From NCBI GenBank assembly GCA_001898185.1, contig MKTI01000006.1:496001-560000 (forward strand): a DNA stretch of 64,000 nt, read 5' to 3'. Positions 50,891-64,000 of this stretch are shown here, piece after piece. The translations under genes and the position numbers were made by a program. A model generated the notes under the pieces. That model ran no database searches. It was not told where the DNA came from and saw only the letters and a list, made by a program, of their open reading frames with translations. Each line of letters starts with the position of its first letter. The first letter of the stretch is position 1. The DNA is from Cellulomonas sp. 73-145 (lineage in GTDB: Bacteria; Actinomycetota; Actinomycetes; Actinomycetales; Cellulomonadaceae).

Positions 50891-51910
50891 ATGCGTGCTG
50901 TCGTCATGTACGCCCCCGGCGACGTCCGGGTCGACCAGACCGCGCGGCCGACGATCGTCGAGCCGACCGACGCGATCATCAAGCTCGCCGCCACCTGCAT
51001 CTGCGGGTCGGACCTGTGGCCGTACCGCGGCATCGACAAGGTGGACCACCAGCCGATGGGCCACGAGTACGTGGGCACGGTGGAGGAGGTGGGCTCCGCC
51101 GTCACCGACCTCAAGGTCGGGGACTTCGTCGTCGGGTCGTTCTTCTCCTCGGACAACACCTGCGAGATCTGCCGGTCCGGCTACCAGACGTACTGCGTGC
51201 ACCGCGGCCCGGGTGCCGTGCCGGGCGCGCAGGCGGACTACGCCCGGATCCCGAACGCCGACGGCACCCTGGTCGCCACCCCGGGCCAGCCGGCGCCCGA
51301 GCTGATCCCCTCACTGCTCGCGGCATCGGACGTGCTCGGTACCGGCTGGTTCGCGGCAGTCGCCGCCGAGGTCGGCCCGGGCAAGACCGTCGCCGTGGTC
51401 GGTGACGGTGCCGTCGGCCTGCTCGGGGTGCTGGCCGCCAAGCAGCTGGGGGCCGAGCGGATCATCGCGATGTCCCGGCACGCCGACCGGCAGGCGCTGG
51501 CCCGGCGGTTCGGGGCGACCGACATCGTCGAGGAGCGGGGCGACGCCGGCGTGGCGCGGATCAAGGAGCTCACGGGCGGCCTCGGCGCGCACTCCACGAT
51601 CGAGGCGGTCGGCACGGAGGAGTCGATGATGCAGGCGATCCGGGCGACCAGGGCCGGCGGGCACGTCGGCTACGTCGGGGTCTCCCACGACGTGTCGCTG
51701 CCGGGCCAGGAGCTGTTCAGGTCCGGTGTGCACCTGCACGGCGGCCCCGCGCCGGTGCGCCGGTTCCTGCCCGAGCTGATCGAGCTGATCTGGGACCGCA
51801 CGATCGACCCGGGCGCGGTGTTCGACCTCAGCCTGCCGATCGAGCAGGCGGCCGAGGGCTACCGGGCGATGGACGAGCGGCGCGCCATCAAGGTGCTGCT
51901 CACCGTCTGA
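50891..51910 (+). CDS. Zinc-dependent medium-chain alcohol dehydrogenase
   Basis: A 339-residue NAD(P)-dependent dehydrogenase. Catalytic zinc ligands are in CICGSDLWPYRG and GHEYVG. The structural-zinc lobe is reduced: NTCEICRSGYQTYC shows three of the usual four Cys. The Rossmann motif is VAVVGDGAVGLLGV. The substrate is unknown. The ATG follows GAGAGAGAGG. It lies 40 nt after the MBL-fold gene. Confidence 0.9.
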   Translation: MRAVVMYAPGDVRVDQTARPTIVEPTDAIIKLAATCICGSDLWPYRGIDKVDHQPMGHEYVGTVEEVGSAVTDLKVGDFVVGSFFSSDNTCEICRSGYQTYCVHRGPGAVPGAQADYARIPNADGTLVATPGQPAPELIPSLLAASDVLGTGWFAAVAAEVGPGKTVAVVGDGAVGLLGVLAAKQLGAERIIAMSRHADRQALARRFGATDIVEERGDAGVARIKELTGGLGAHSTIEAVGTEESMMQAIRATRAGGHVGYVGVSHDVSLPGQELFRSGVHLHGGPAPVRRFLPELIELIWDRTIDPGAVFDLSLPIEQAAEGYRAMDERRAIKVLLTV

Positions 51911-51982
51911 CGACCTCACCGTCTGACGACCTCCCGTCCGACGACACCGTCCGACGGCCCGCGACACGGAAGGACGAGGCCC

Positions 51983-52381
51983 ATGAGGTTCACCCGGAGC
52001 GGCGGCGCGACCGGCGCCGGTCCCGCCGACTGGTTCACCGGCACCGTCTTCATGGAGGGCATCCGCAACCCCGACGGCCAGTCCGCCGTCGGGGCGACGC
52101 ACGTCCGGTTCGCACCGGGCGCGCGGACCGCCTGGCACCGCCATCCCAAGGGTCAGACGCTCTACGTCACCGACGGGATCGGCTACGTCGGCACCCGCGA
52201 CGGTCAGGTGCAGGAGATCCGTCCGGGCGACGTGGTGTACGTCGAGCCGGGCGAGGAGCACTGGCACGGTGCGACGCCGGACCGCTTCATGGCGCACGTC
52301 GCCATCCAGGAGGCCGACGACGACGGGCAGGTCGTCACGTGGCTCGAGCACGTGAGCGACACGGAGTACCGCCGGGCCTGA
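51983..52381 (+). CDS. Cupin-domain protein
   Basis: A 132-residue single-domain cupin. Motif 1 is GARTAWHRHPKGQTLYVTDG and motif 2 is IRPGDVVYVEPGEEHWHG, with the His, His, Glu/Gln and His metal ligands in place. It resembles the (R)-mandelonitrile lyase-like and carboxymuconolactone-associated cupins that follow redox genes. The ATG follows GGAAGGACG. Confidence 0.87.
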   Translation: MRFTRSGGATGAGPADWFTGTVFMEGIRNPDGQSAVGATHVRFAPGARTAWHRHPKGQTLYVTDGIGYVGTRDGQVQEIRPGDVVYVEPGEEHWHGATPDRFMAHVAIQEADDDGQVVTWLEHVSDTEYRRA

Positions 52382-52421
52382 TTCGTTCCGTCGGACCGGG
52401 AACACAGCGGGCTCGGCAAGA

Positions 52422-52505
52422 GTTGAGCCCATCAGACTCAAGTCTGCCCGCCCGAGCTTGCACGACGGGAGCGACCGCCGCAGACTTGAGCCGGTTCGAC
52501 TCAAG
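52422..52505 (+). promoter_or_regulatory. Two HAIR boxes (HspR operators) and dnaK promoter
   Basis: HAIR-like repeats (consensus CTTGAGT-N7-ACTCAAG) occur at 52422-52442 (GTTGAGC and ACTCAAG) and at 52485-52505 (CTTGAGC and ACTCAAG), 63 bp apart. A promoter TTGCAC (52458-52463), 17 nt, CAGACT (52481-52486) fits between, its -10 touching the second box. HspR encoded at the end of the operon should repress here. Confidence 0.88.
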
Positions 52506-52564
52506 ACTTCGGCTCCATCACGGCATCCCGGCAGCATCCGGCAAGGCAAGGAAGGCACACAGAC

Positions 52565-54106
<1,542 letters not shown>

Positions 54107-54365
54107 AGTCCGAGGTCGAGAAGTCGATCGCGGACGTCCGGACCGCGCTCGAGGGCTCCGACCTCGACGCCGTGAAGACGGCGCACTCCGCGCTGGTGGC
54201 CGCCGGCCAGAAGATCGGTGAGGCGGTCTACGCCAACCAGGGCGCTGCCGAGTCCGGCTCGGCGGGCGCGGGTGCCGGTGCGGGCGCAGGCTCGACCGGT
54301 TCCGCGACCTCCGACGAGGACGTGGTGGACGCCGAGATCGTCGACGACGAGGACACCGCCAAGTG

Positions 54366-55031
54366 ATGGCTCCTGCTGACGGCACCTCGTCGGGGTCGGG
54401 CACGCCCGGCCCCGACGAGGGCGCCCCCCGGTTCACCGACAAGCGCCGGATCGACCCGGAGACGTTCGAGGTGCGCCAGCCCGGCGCGTCGGCCGACGCG
54501 GGGAAGACGCCTGACGAGGCCGTGCTCGACGCCGCCGCCCAGGCGGTCGCCGACGCGGACCACCAGCTGGCCGCCGAGACCCTCGAGGAGGCGGAGCGGC
54601 TGGCCGCCGAGCGGCTCGACGAGCTGCAGCGCACCCAGGCCGACTACTACAACCTGGACCAGCGCTACTCCGCCTACGTGAAGCGGTCCAAGGCCGAGGT
54701 GCTGGCCGCCCACGGGCAGGGCGTCGCGGCGCTCGCCGAGGCGCTCATCCCGGTGCTGGACGACGTCGAGCTGGCACGCCAGCACGGCGACCTCACCGGC
54801 CCGTTCGCCTCGATCGCCGAGAAGCTGGAGTCGACCCTGCAGCGGTTCGGCATCGAGCGGTACGGCGAGGCCGGCGAGACGTTCGACCCGAACGTCCACG
54901 AGGCGCTGATGCACGCTCACTCGGCGGAGGTGTCCGCCCCGACCGTGCAGATGGTGCTCCAGCCGGGCTACCGCACGGCCGACCGGGTGCTCCGCGCGGC
55001 GCGCGTGGCCGTGGTGGAGCCGGAGGCCTGA
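54366..55031 (+). CDS. grpE: Nucleotide exchange factor GrpE
   Basis: A 221-residue exchange factor of DnaK. A disordered N-terminus of about 80 residues and a long helix ([24 protein letters not shown]) lead to the beta-domain with [25 protein letters not shown] 54366 overlaps the dnaK reading-frame stop (TGATG); GTG 54363 is the adjacent alternative. The intact gene shows that selection still acts on the operon. Confidence 0.95.
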   Translation: MAPADGTSSGSGTPGPDEGAPRFTDKRRIDPETFEVRQPGASADAGKTPDEAVLDAAAQAVADADHQLAAETLEEAERLAAERLDELQRTQADYYNLDQRYSAYVKRSKAEVLAAHGQGVAALAEALIPVLDDVELARQHGDLTGPFASIAEKLESTLQRFGIERYGEAGETFDPNVHEALMHAHSAEVSAPTVQMVLQPGYRTADRVLRAARVAVVEPEA

Positions 55032-55089
55032 CAATCCTGCTGCGCACCGGCATGCACGCAGGCGCGACGACGACGAGGAGGGAGGCACC

Positions 55090-56073
55090 GTGACCGGCCA
55101 GGACTGGCTCGAGAAGGACTTCTACGCCGTGCTCGGTGTCCCCAAGGACGCCGACGCCGCGACCATCAAGAAGGCCTACCGCAAGCTCGCGCGGCAGCTG
55201 CACCCGGACCACAACCCGGGGGACGCCACCGCCGAGGCCAAGTTCAAGGACATCGGCGAGGCGTACGCCGTCCTCTCGGACACCGAGCAGCGTCAGCAGT
55301 ACGACCAGCTGCGCGCGATGGCCGGCGGTGCCCGGTTCACCGCACCCGGCGGTGCCCGTGGCGGCGCCGCCGGTTTCGAGGACCTGTTCGGCGGCATGTT
55401 CGGCGCCGGCGGTCAGGGCGGCACCCGGGTCCGGTACTCCACCGGCGGCGGAGGTGGGTTCGAGGACATCCTCGGCGGGCTCTTCGGCGGCGGTGGGGGT
55501 GGGTTCTCCCAGCAGCGCGGGCCGCAGCCCGGAATCGACCTGACGGCCACCACCACGCTGCCGTTCCGCACGGCAGCCGAGGGCTCGACGGTGTCGCTGT
55601 CCGTCGAGGGCCGCACGGTCACCGCCCGCATCCCCGCCGGGGTGCGCGACGGCCAGAAGATCCGGCTGCGCGGCAAGGGCCGACCGGGCGAGCGCGGCGC
55701 CGAGCCGGGCGACCTGGTCATCACCGTGTCTGTCACTCCGCACCCCGTGTTCACGTCGGAGGGCGACAACCTGCGCGTGACCGTGCCGGTCTCGTTCGAC
55801 GAGGCGGCGCTGGGCGCGACGGTCGAGGTGCCGACGCTCGACGGCTCCACCGTCCGGGTCAAGGTGCCCGCCGGCACGCCGTCGGGCCGCACCCTGCGCG
55901 TCAAGGGCAAGGGCATCCACACCGCCAAGGCCACGGGCGACCTGCTGGTCACCGTTCAGGTCGCGGTGCCGCAGCGACTCTCGGGTGCTGCCAAGGAGGC
56001 CGTCGAGGCCTTCGCCAAGGCGACGGCGGACCAGGACGTGCGGGCCGACCTGATGGCTCAGGCGCGAACGTAG
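55090..56073 (+). CDS. dnaJ: DnaJ-family co-chaperone without zinc finger
   Basis: A 327-residue J protein. The J domain is at residues 5-75 with the HPD motif (LHPDHNPGD), followed by a Gly/Phe-rich region (GGFEDILGGLFGGGGGGF) and two C-terminal beta domains. The four CxxCxGxG zinc repeats of classical DnaJ are absent, so it is a type II (CbpA-like) J protein in the place where other actinobacteria have DnaJ1. GTG 55090 follows GAGGGAGG. Confidence 0.93.
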   Translation: MTGQDWLEKDFYAVLGVPKDADAATIKKAYRKLARQLHPDHNPGDATAEAKFKDIGEAYAVLSDTEQRQQYDQLRAMAGGARFTAPGGARGGAAGFEDLFGGMFGAGGQGGTRVRYSTGGGGGFEDILGGLFGGGGGGFSQQRGPQPGIDLTATTTLPFRTAAEGSTVSLSVEGRTVTARIPAGVRDGQKIRLRGKGRPGERGAEPGDLVITVSVTPHPVFTSEGDNLRVTVPVSFDEAALGATVEVPTLDGSTVRVKVPAGTPSGRTLRVKGKGIHTAKATGDLLVTVQVAVPQRLSGAAKEAVEAFAKATADQDVRADLMAQART

Positions 56074-56110
56074 GCCCGGACGCGGGCGGGGACGTGAGGA
56101 GGTGAGGGGT

Positions 56111-56545
56111 GTGGACGACGACGCCAAGGTGTTCGTGATCTCCGTCGCGGCGCGGCTGGCCGGCATGCACCCCCAGACCCTGCGCCAGTACGACCGCCTG
56201 GGCCTGGTCCAGCCGGGCCGCACCACCGGCCGCGGCCGCCGCTACTCCCGCCGGGACATCACGATGCTCCGCGAGGTGCAGCGGCTCTCGCACGACGAGG
56301 GCGTCAACCTGGCCGGCATCAAGCGCATCCTCGAGCTCGAGGAGGAGCTGGAGGCCTCGCGCCGGCAGGTCGAGTTCCTCCGCACCCTGCTGAACCCGGG
56401 CCGCCGCATCTTCACCGCCGACCCGACGGGCAACGTGGTCGCCGACCGGCGCCCCCCGTTCACCACGGAGACCGAGCCCCGCCGCACCCCCCGCTGGGTC
56501 CCGCGCCAGCTCCTCGCCGGCCCCAGCTCCACCCGCCGCAGCTAG
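56111..56545 (+). CDS. hspR: Heat-shock repressor HspR (MerR family)
   Basis: A 144-residue repressor of the dnaK operon. The HTH FVISVAARLAGMHPQTLRQYDRLGLVQP and RGRRYSRRDITMLREVQRLS are characteristic. It binds the HAIR boxes at 52422-52505 with DnaK as co-repressor in Streptomyces; a lidless DnaK could disturb this. GTG 56111 is 9 nt after GGAGG; GTG 56102 is too close to it. Confidence 0.94.
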   Translation: MDDDAKVFVISVAARLAGMHPQTLRQYDRLGLVQPGRTTGRGRRYSRRDITMLREVQRLSHDEGVNLAGIKRILELEEELEASRRQVEFLRTLLNPGRRIFTADPTGNVVADRRPPFTTETEPRRTPRWVPRQLLAGPSSTRRS

Positions 56546-56657
56546 CCCGGAGCCGCCGCCGGGCGGCAGCCGGGTGAACGACCCCCGTTCCCACCCGGGA
56601 AGCCGGTGCGGCGCAGTACGGTCCGCGCAACCGGTGCGACGCGAGGAGGGCTCGACC

Positions 56658-57188
56658 GTGCCCGCCTCGCCCGAACCACGCGACGACGATCTCGCCGACG
56701 AGCTCCGCCAGGTGCAGCGAGGGCTTGACCGCAGGGTCCGCCGGGCGCTCCCGCTCATGGTGCTGATGCTGCTCGCCGTGTTCGCGTTCGTGATCACCCT
56801 GAGCGTCACCGGGCCCTCGCCTCGGCTGGCGCAGCTGCAGAAGGAGCCGGTCCTCGTCGCGCCGATCCCCGCCGTCGAGCTCGGACGTCAGACCCGCCAG
56901 TCGCAGTACGGCATCGACAACGCCTCGGCCTACGTCCTCGTCGCCTACCAGGTCGATGTCACGCCTGAGGGCGCCCTCGCGGCCTGGCGCGCCGCCTACG
57001 GGCAGCGCTACGGGCTGCACGACGCGCACAACGCGTCGACCCTGACGACCCTCACGGGCTCCACGCTGCAGGTCAACGTGCGAGTCGCCGCTTCGGACCG
57101 CGTGGAGGGCACGGGGAGCGCTGGAACGTTCGGGGCCCCGGCGCCCGGAAGCACGGTCGTCACGGTCGAGGTCTCCGGCAACAGCTGA
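56658..57188 (+). CDS. Hypothetical single-pass membrane protein
   Basis: A 176-residue protein. A charged N-terminus is followed by one helix (LPLMVLMLLAVFAFVITLSVTG, about residues 35-55) and an extracytoplasmic domain of about 115 residues with a Ser/Thr/Val-rich end. I recognise no family. GTG 56658 follows GAGGAGGG at good spacing; GTG 56574 would add 28 unconserved residues. Confidence 0.65.
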   Translation: MPASPEPRDDDLADELRQVQRGLDRRVRRALPLMVLMLLAVFAFVITLSVTGPSPRLAQLQKEPVLVAPIPAVELGRQTRQSQYGIDNASAYVLVAYQVDVTPEGALAAWRAAYGQRYGLHDAHNASTLTTLTGSTLQVNVRVAASDRVEGTGSAGTFGAPAPGSTVVTVEVSGNS

Positions 57189-57284
57189 TCTCGCCCCGCC
57201 GGCACGGCGAGGGCGCCGGCGCTGGCAGCTCAGAGCCGTGCCGGGCGACGCCACGGGTGCCGCACGAGTCGGATGCTTCTGTCG

Positions 57285-57320
57285 GCTGTACGCCTGACGT
57301 ACGTACACCAGGCGTACAGC
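57285..57320. promoter_or_regulatory. Long perfect inverted repeat upstream of the FtsH-like gene
   Basis: Arms GCTGTACGCCTG and CAGGCGTACAGC, 12 bp each and perfect, enclose a 12-nt spacer made mostly of ACGTACGTAC. The site holds four GTAC steps and resembles two overlapping TetR-type operators. It lies 220 bp before the start at 57541. The rest of the 352-bp gap 57189-57540 shows nothing I can name. Confidence 0.7.
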
Positions 57321-57540
57321 ACGAAAAGGACGCGGCCCCGCGCCCAGGACACGCCGCTGCCGCGCGCGTCCGGTGAGGGGTGCGTCTGCCCGCCGGCACT
57401 CGTGGCGGTCGGAGCCTTCGCTCGGGTTCACAGCAGGCCCTGTCCGAGTTGTCGGATTTCTGGACCGGTTCGACCATGGTGTTCGCCACCCAGTCGCCGT
57501 CGCACGCCCATCGAGGTGCGGCTCGAGGAAAGGGCCCACC

Positions 57541-59430
57541 GTGTCCGAGACCGTGCCCGTGACCGTGCCCGTGACCGCTTCCGAGGCCGGGCCCGCACCG
57601 GTGCCCAGTCGGCCCGCGCTGCACGACGTCGCGCTGGACCGAGAGCGGATGCGGCGCCGGCGCCTGCTCCGGCTGACCGTCGCGCTGGCCGTCGTGGAGC
57701 TGTGGGTGGTGCTCCGGTCGCTGGCGGGCGCCCCGGTGCTGCCGCCGATGCCGCACGTCGACCCGCTGGTGATGGTGCCGGTGCTGTTCTTCGTCGTGTT
57801 GATCCTCATGCTGGTCGGCACGCAGGTGGGCGCCAGCCGGTCGCCGCACGTCGTCTACCGGCCCGAGCAGGTGGACGTCACGCTGGACGACGTGATCGGC
57901 ATCGACCCGATCATCGAGGACGTGCGCCGGTCCATCGACCTGTTCTGGACGCACCGGCGGTTCGCCGACCAGATGGGCGGCACGCCGCGGCGCGGGCTGC
58001 TGTTCGAGGGGCTGCCCGGCACCGGCAAGACGATGACCGCCAAGGCGATGGCCGCCGAGGCGGGCGTGCCGTTCCTGTTCGTCTCCGCGACCAGCTTCCA
58101 GTCGATGTACTACGGCGCCACCGCCCGCAAGATCCGCTCGTACTTCAAGGCGCTGCGCAAGGCAGCGCGCACCGAGGGCGGCGCGATCGGGTTCATCGAG
58201 GAGATCGACGCGATCGCGATGCGCCGCGGCGGCCTGTTCGGGTCGGTGGCGACGGAGCAGGCCGGCACTCTGCCGGGCGTCGGCGGCACCGTCCGCCACG
58301 CGATCATCAGCGAGGGCACCGGCGGCGTGGTCAACGAGCTGCTGGTGCAGATGCAGTCGTTCGACGAGCCGATGGGCGGCGAGCGTCTGATGGGTCGGCT
58401 GCTCGACGCGGTGAACCTGCTGCTGCCGTCGGACCGGCGGCTGCGTCGTCGTCGGCCTCGTCGGGCGCCCATCCTGCTGATCGCCGCCACCAACCGCGCC
58501 GACTCGCTCGACCCCGCCCTGCTGCGCCCCGGTCGCTTCGACCGCCGGCTGACCTTCCCGACGCCCGACGCGCACGGCCGCCGCGCCCTGGTCGACCACT
58601 TCCTCGCCCGTCGGGCGCACGAGCCCGAGCTGGACGACCCGACGTTGCGGGACCGCGTCGCCGCCGCCACCAACGGCTGGACGCCGGTGATGGTGGAGCA
58701 CCTGCTGGACGAGGCCCTGGTCAACGCCCTGCGCCGGGGTGCCGAGACGATGAGCTTCGCCGACGTGGAGCACGCGCGGATCACCGAGCTGGTGGGCATC
58801 GGCCACCCCGTGACGTACACGCCGGCCGAGCAGCAGCTGATCGCCACCCACGAGGCGGGGCACGCCGTCACCGCCTGGCTGGTGGCGCCCCGCCGCAACC
58901 TCGAGGTGCTGACCATCGTCAAGCGCGGCGCCGCGCTGGGCATGCTGGCGCACGACGACTGCGAGGAGGTCTACACGCAGTCGCACGACGACCTGTCCGC
59001 CCTGGTGCAGATCGCGATGGGCGGCTGGGTGGCGGAGGAGCTGTTTTTCGGCGGCACCACCACGGGGCCGGCCTCCGACCTGGCGGCCGCGACGCGCACC
59101 GCCGCCCAGATGGTCGGCGCCGCCGGCATGACGGGGTCACTGGTGTCGCTGGCCGCCACCGGCAAGGACGTGGTGGAGGCGGTGCTGGCCGACTCCCGCG
59201 CTCGCGACCGGCTCGAGCAGGTGCTCGACGAGGCCCGCAGCACGGTCCGCCGCCTGCTGGCCGGCAACCGCGACCTGGTCGAGGCGCTGCGCGACGCGCT
59301 GCTGGAGCGGCACGAGCTGATCGGCGACCAGATCACGGACGTGCTCGAGGCGGCCCGCGCCGCCCGTGAGGGCGAATCACCGGCCCCGCATGCCCAGCCG
59401 GCTGCCGCGGGGCACCTGCGCATCGCCTGA
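57541..59430 (+). CDS. Divergent FtsH-like membrane AAA protease
   Basis: A 629-residue ATP-dependent metalloprotease. Two N-terminal membrane helices (about residues 40-90) enclose a very short periplasmic segment. The AAA domain has Walker A GLPGTGKT, a Walker B reading GFIEEIDAI (Glu220 where FtsH has Asp), and the second region of homology AATNRADSLDPALLRPGRFDR. An Arg-rich insert (LRRRRPRR) precedes it. The zinc site HEAGH (His437, Glu438, His441) and VAEELFFGGTTTGPASDL are intact. It is not the housekeeping FtsH type. GTG 57541 follows GAGGAAAGG. An unusual inverted repeat lies upstream. Confidence 0.85.
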   Translation: MSETVPVTVPVTASEAGPAPVPSRPALHDVALDRERMRRRRLLRLTVALAVVELWVVLRSLAGAPVLPPMPHVDPLVMVPVLFFVVLILMLVGTQVGASRSPHVVYRPEQVDVTLDDVIGIDPIIEDVRRSIDLFWTHRRFADQMGGTPRRGLLFEGLPGTGKTMTAKAMAAEAGVPFLFVSATSFQSMYYGATARKIRSYFKALRKAARTEGGAIGFIEEIDAIAMRRGGLFGSVATEQAGTLPGVGGTVRHAIISEGTGGVVNELLVQMQSFDEPMGGERLMGRLLDAVNLLLPSDRRLRRRRPRRAPILLIAATNRADSLDPALLRPGRFDRRLTFPTPDAHGRRALVDHFLARRAHEPELDDPTLRDRVAAATNGWTPVMVEHLLDEALVNALRRGAETMSFADVEHARITELVGIGHPVTYTPAEQQLIATHEAGHAVTAWLVAPRRNLEVLTIVKRGAALGMLAHDDCEEVYTQSHDDLSALVQIAMGGWVAEELFFGGTTTGPASDLAAATRTAAQMVGAAGMTGSLVSLAATGKDVVEAVLADSRARDRLEQVLDEARSTVRRLLAGNRDLVEALRDALLERHELIGDQITDVLEAARAAREGESPAPHAQPAAAGHLRIA

Positions 59431-59509
59431 CCTGCGGGGCCGGCGGGTGAATCCGGCACCGTCCCGCGGGTGGCCCGGGGATGGTGCGCGCCGGTGTCGG
59501 TGTTGAGCC

Positions 59510-59569
59510 CTGTGGACGGCGTGTGGGCGGCTGCGCGGCCCTACGGGGACTGCTGTGGACGGCGTGTGG
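59510..59569. repeat. 17-bp direct repeat in the nrd upstream region
   Basis: CTGTGGACGGCGTGTGG occurs at 59510-59526 and again at 59553-59569, starts 43 bp apart. TGTGGAC, 7 of 9 bases of a reverse DnaA box, occurs three times here (59511, 59554, 59565). The gap 59431-59873 otherwise holds the NrdR sites. Confidence 0.6.
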
Positions 59570-59706
59570 ACGACGCGCCGACACCCTGGGGACGGCGCCC
59601 AGAGCGGGTCCCCCGTTCGCCGCGAACGCCCTGGCCAGGGCCCTGTGTCGGTGGTGCTCCGTAGGATTGCCTCACCATGCACAGGGTGAAAAACGACATG
59701 GCTGTA

Positions 59707-59754
59707 ACACAAGCCCTTGTGGCTGGTGGCAAGCCGGACCACTAGGTGTAGTGT
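59707..59754 (+). promoter_or_regulatory. Two NrdR boxes of the nrdHIEF operon
   Basis: ACACAAGCCCTTGTGG (59707-59722) and CCACTAGGTGTAGTGT (59739-59754) fit the paired 16-bp NrdR box; starts are 32 bp apart, about three helical turns, as the family requires. The second has the typical CACTA/TAGTG arms. NrdR represses ribonucleotide reductase genes when dATP is high. Confidence 0.85.
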
Positions 59755-59873
59755 CGGCATCCGACGCACGGCGCACCGCTCCAGCGGGTCGCCCACCGAC
59801 GTCGGGGCACTCGGCAGCACGTGCCGGGAGCGACGAGACGCAGCAGAGCAGCAGGATCACTGGGGAGCCACGG

Positions 59874-60119
59874 ATGACGATCACGGTCTACAGCAAGCCG
59901 TCGTGCGTGCAGTGCAGCGCCACCTACCGCGCCCTGGACAAGCTCGGCTACGACTACACGGTGGTCGACATCAGCGAGGACGCGGACGCCCGCGACTACG
60001 TGATGTCCCTCGGTCACCTGCAGGCCCCGGTCGTCATGGCCGGCGGCGAGCACTGGTCGGGCTACCGCCCGGACCGCATCAAGGCGCTCGCAGAGCGCAT
60101 GGCGACTGCCGTCGCCTGA
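59874..60119 (+). CDS. nrdH: Glutaredoxin-like NrdH redoxin
   Basis: An 81-residue thioredoxin-fold electron donor for class Ib ribonucleotide reductase. The active site is CVQC (KPSCVQCSATYRALD), and the WSGYRPDRI segment near the C-terminus is the NrdH hallmark that favours thioredoxin reductase over glutathione. ATG follows TGGGGAG. It is first in the nrdHIEF operon. Confidence 0.95.
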   Translation: MTITVYSKPSCVQCSATYRALDKLGYDYTVVDISEDADARDYVMSLGHLQAPVVMAGGEHWSGYRPDRIKALAERMATAVA

Positions 60120-60317
60120 CGAGGCTCGGCGAGCGCCGGCCCCGAGCCGGAGCGCTCGTCCGACGGACGCCCCGGGCCGGCGCTGGACCACACCGTGCCG
60201 GCCCGGAGGGCACCGTCCCCGCTGATCCGGGGACGCGCTGATCACAACTGGACCGCCGGGCATCCGTGTCCCCGGCGGCGGCGCGACCGCAGGTCGGAAC
60301 CGGGGAGGGGGTGCGCC

Positions 60318-60730
60318 ATGGGCTCGTTGGTGTACTTCTCGTCGGTCTCCGAGAACACCCGTCGGTTCGTCGACAAGGTGGGCCTCGCGGCGGAGCGCAT
60401 CCCGTTGCGGCCCACCGACGGGTTCCTGCACGTGCAGGAGCCCTATGTGCTCGTCGTCCCCACCTACGGGGGCGGCAACGAGGGCGGGGCGGTGCCCCGC
60501 CAGGTGGTCAAGTTCCTCAACGACGAGGGCAACCGTGCGCTGATCCGCGGCGTCATCGCGGCCGGCAACACGAACTTCGGCTCGGCCTACTGCAAGGCGG
60601 GGAAGGTCGTCGCCGCCAAGTGCGACGTCCCCTACCTGTACGGGTTCGAGCTCATGGGAACAGCAGAGGACGTGACTCGCGTCCGCGAAGGATTGGGGCG
60701 GTTTTGGCAGCGACGGCGACAGATTCCCGC

Positions 60731-60734
<4 letters not shown>
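60318..60734 (+). CDS. nrdI: Flavodoxin-like NrdI
   Basis: A 138-residue FMN protein that supplies the oxidant for building the Mn(III)2-tyrosyl radical of Nrd[19 protein letters not shown] is the phosphate-binding loop and [19 protein letters not shown] and [15 protein letters not shown] bind the flavin ring. ATG follows GGGGAGGGG. The last four bases overlap nrdE (GTGA). Confidence 0.95.
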
Positions 60735-63866
<3,132 letters not shown>

Positions 63867-63884
63867 CCCGTACCTCGACGCACT

Positions 63885-63919
63885 CGCAGGCCGGCCCCCG
63901 TCAGGGGAGCCGGCCTGCG
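63885..63919 (+). terminator. Terminator after nrdF
   Basis: CGCAGGCCGGC and GCCGGCCTGCG form a perfect 11-bp stem, extended inside by CCCC/GGGG around a short loop, 19 nt after the nrdF stop. Confidence 0.85.
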
Positions 63920-64000
63920 TGCTGCAGCGGCACGTGAGGTGCCGTCCGGCGGGCGAGGTGCCGGCCCGACGCCTGCGGTCAGGCCGCCGCTCGTAGCTGC

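Noticed and set aside
63979..64000. Possible last codons of a - strand gene entering from the right edge (QLRAAA, stop)
   Set aside because: Seven codons cannot be told from chance; the neighbouring sequence is needed.

Overview
The window reads as chromosome of a high-GC, facultatively anaerobic actinobacterium, most likely Cellulomonas or a close relative. The evidence is the strong G/C third-position bias, a cellobiose phosphorylase that matches my recall of the Cellulomonas enzyme down to the catalytic Asp490, a bifunctional-type Dcd, a dnaK-grpE-dnaJ-hspR cluster under HAIR boxes, a class Ib nrdHIEF operon under NrdR boxes, and many leaderless genes (TANNNT, then 6-7 nt, then the start codon). 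I see no rRNA, tRNA, CRISPR array, insertion sequence or prophage.

Layout. 0-9.7 kb: end of an Nramp transporter, a GNAT enzyme, cbp with a CebR-like operator, dcd, small housekeeping proteins, a NUDIX hydrolase, and an ABC exporter divergent from a MarR regulator. 9.7-15.5 kb is the most plastic part: a chain of hairpins that looks like a structured RNA, an esterase, a MarR/glyoxalase pair with twin operators, an SOS-box-driven DUF222-HNH gene broken by an amber codon, and three tandem repeats (8, 13 and 21 bp units) around a TetR/DUF4386 pair. 15.5-25 kb: a membrane Fe-S oxidoreductase and a fully coupled mrp Na+/H+ antiporter operon with A and B fused. 25-37 kb: an SRPBCC protein, a double-GNAT protein, mntH, then a two-gene electron-transfer operon: a divergent pyruvate:ferredoxin-type oxidoreductase with its own C-terminal ferredoxin, coupled to a single-chain NfnB-NfnA fusion.

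37-52.5 kb: small metabolic and membrane genes, an MFS/TetR pair, and a PopR/ClgR-type regulator convergent with a clpP pair. Both the regulator and the clpP pair have upstream sequences matching the palindrome reported for Streptomyces PopR, and the second ClpP has lost its catalytic serine. Then an LLM oxidoreductase, an LPG-synthase-like membrane protein, a HAD phosphatase, a MacB/FtsX-type exporter with two unexplained operators, and a group of small enzymes. 52.5-57.2 kb: the Hsp70 operon, in which dnaK carries a net deletion of about 76 bp that shifts the frame and separates the lid from the rest. 57.2-64 kb: a divergent FtsH-like protease with a long inverted repeat upstream, then nrdHIEF and a strong terminator.

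How the parts fit: cellobiose is split by phosphorolysis (cbp); 2-oxoacids may be oxidised to reduced ferredoxin and the electrons shared with NAD(P)H through the Nfn fusion; Mrp balances Na+/H+; HspR, PopR, LexA and NrdR sites place the chaperones, protease, HNH gene and ribonucleotide reductase under separate stress or dNTP controls. Function is inferred from motifs and family resemblance read by eye; no search or folding program was run.
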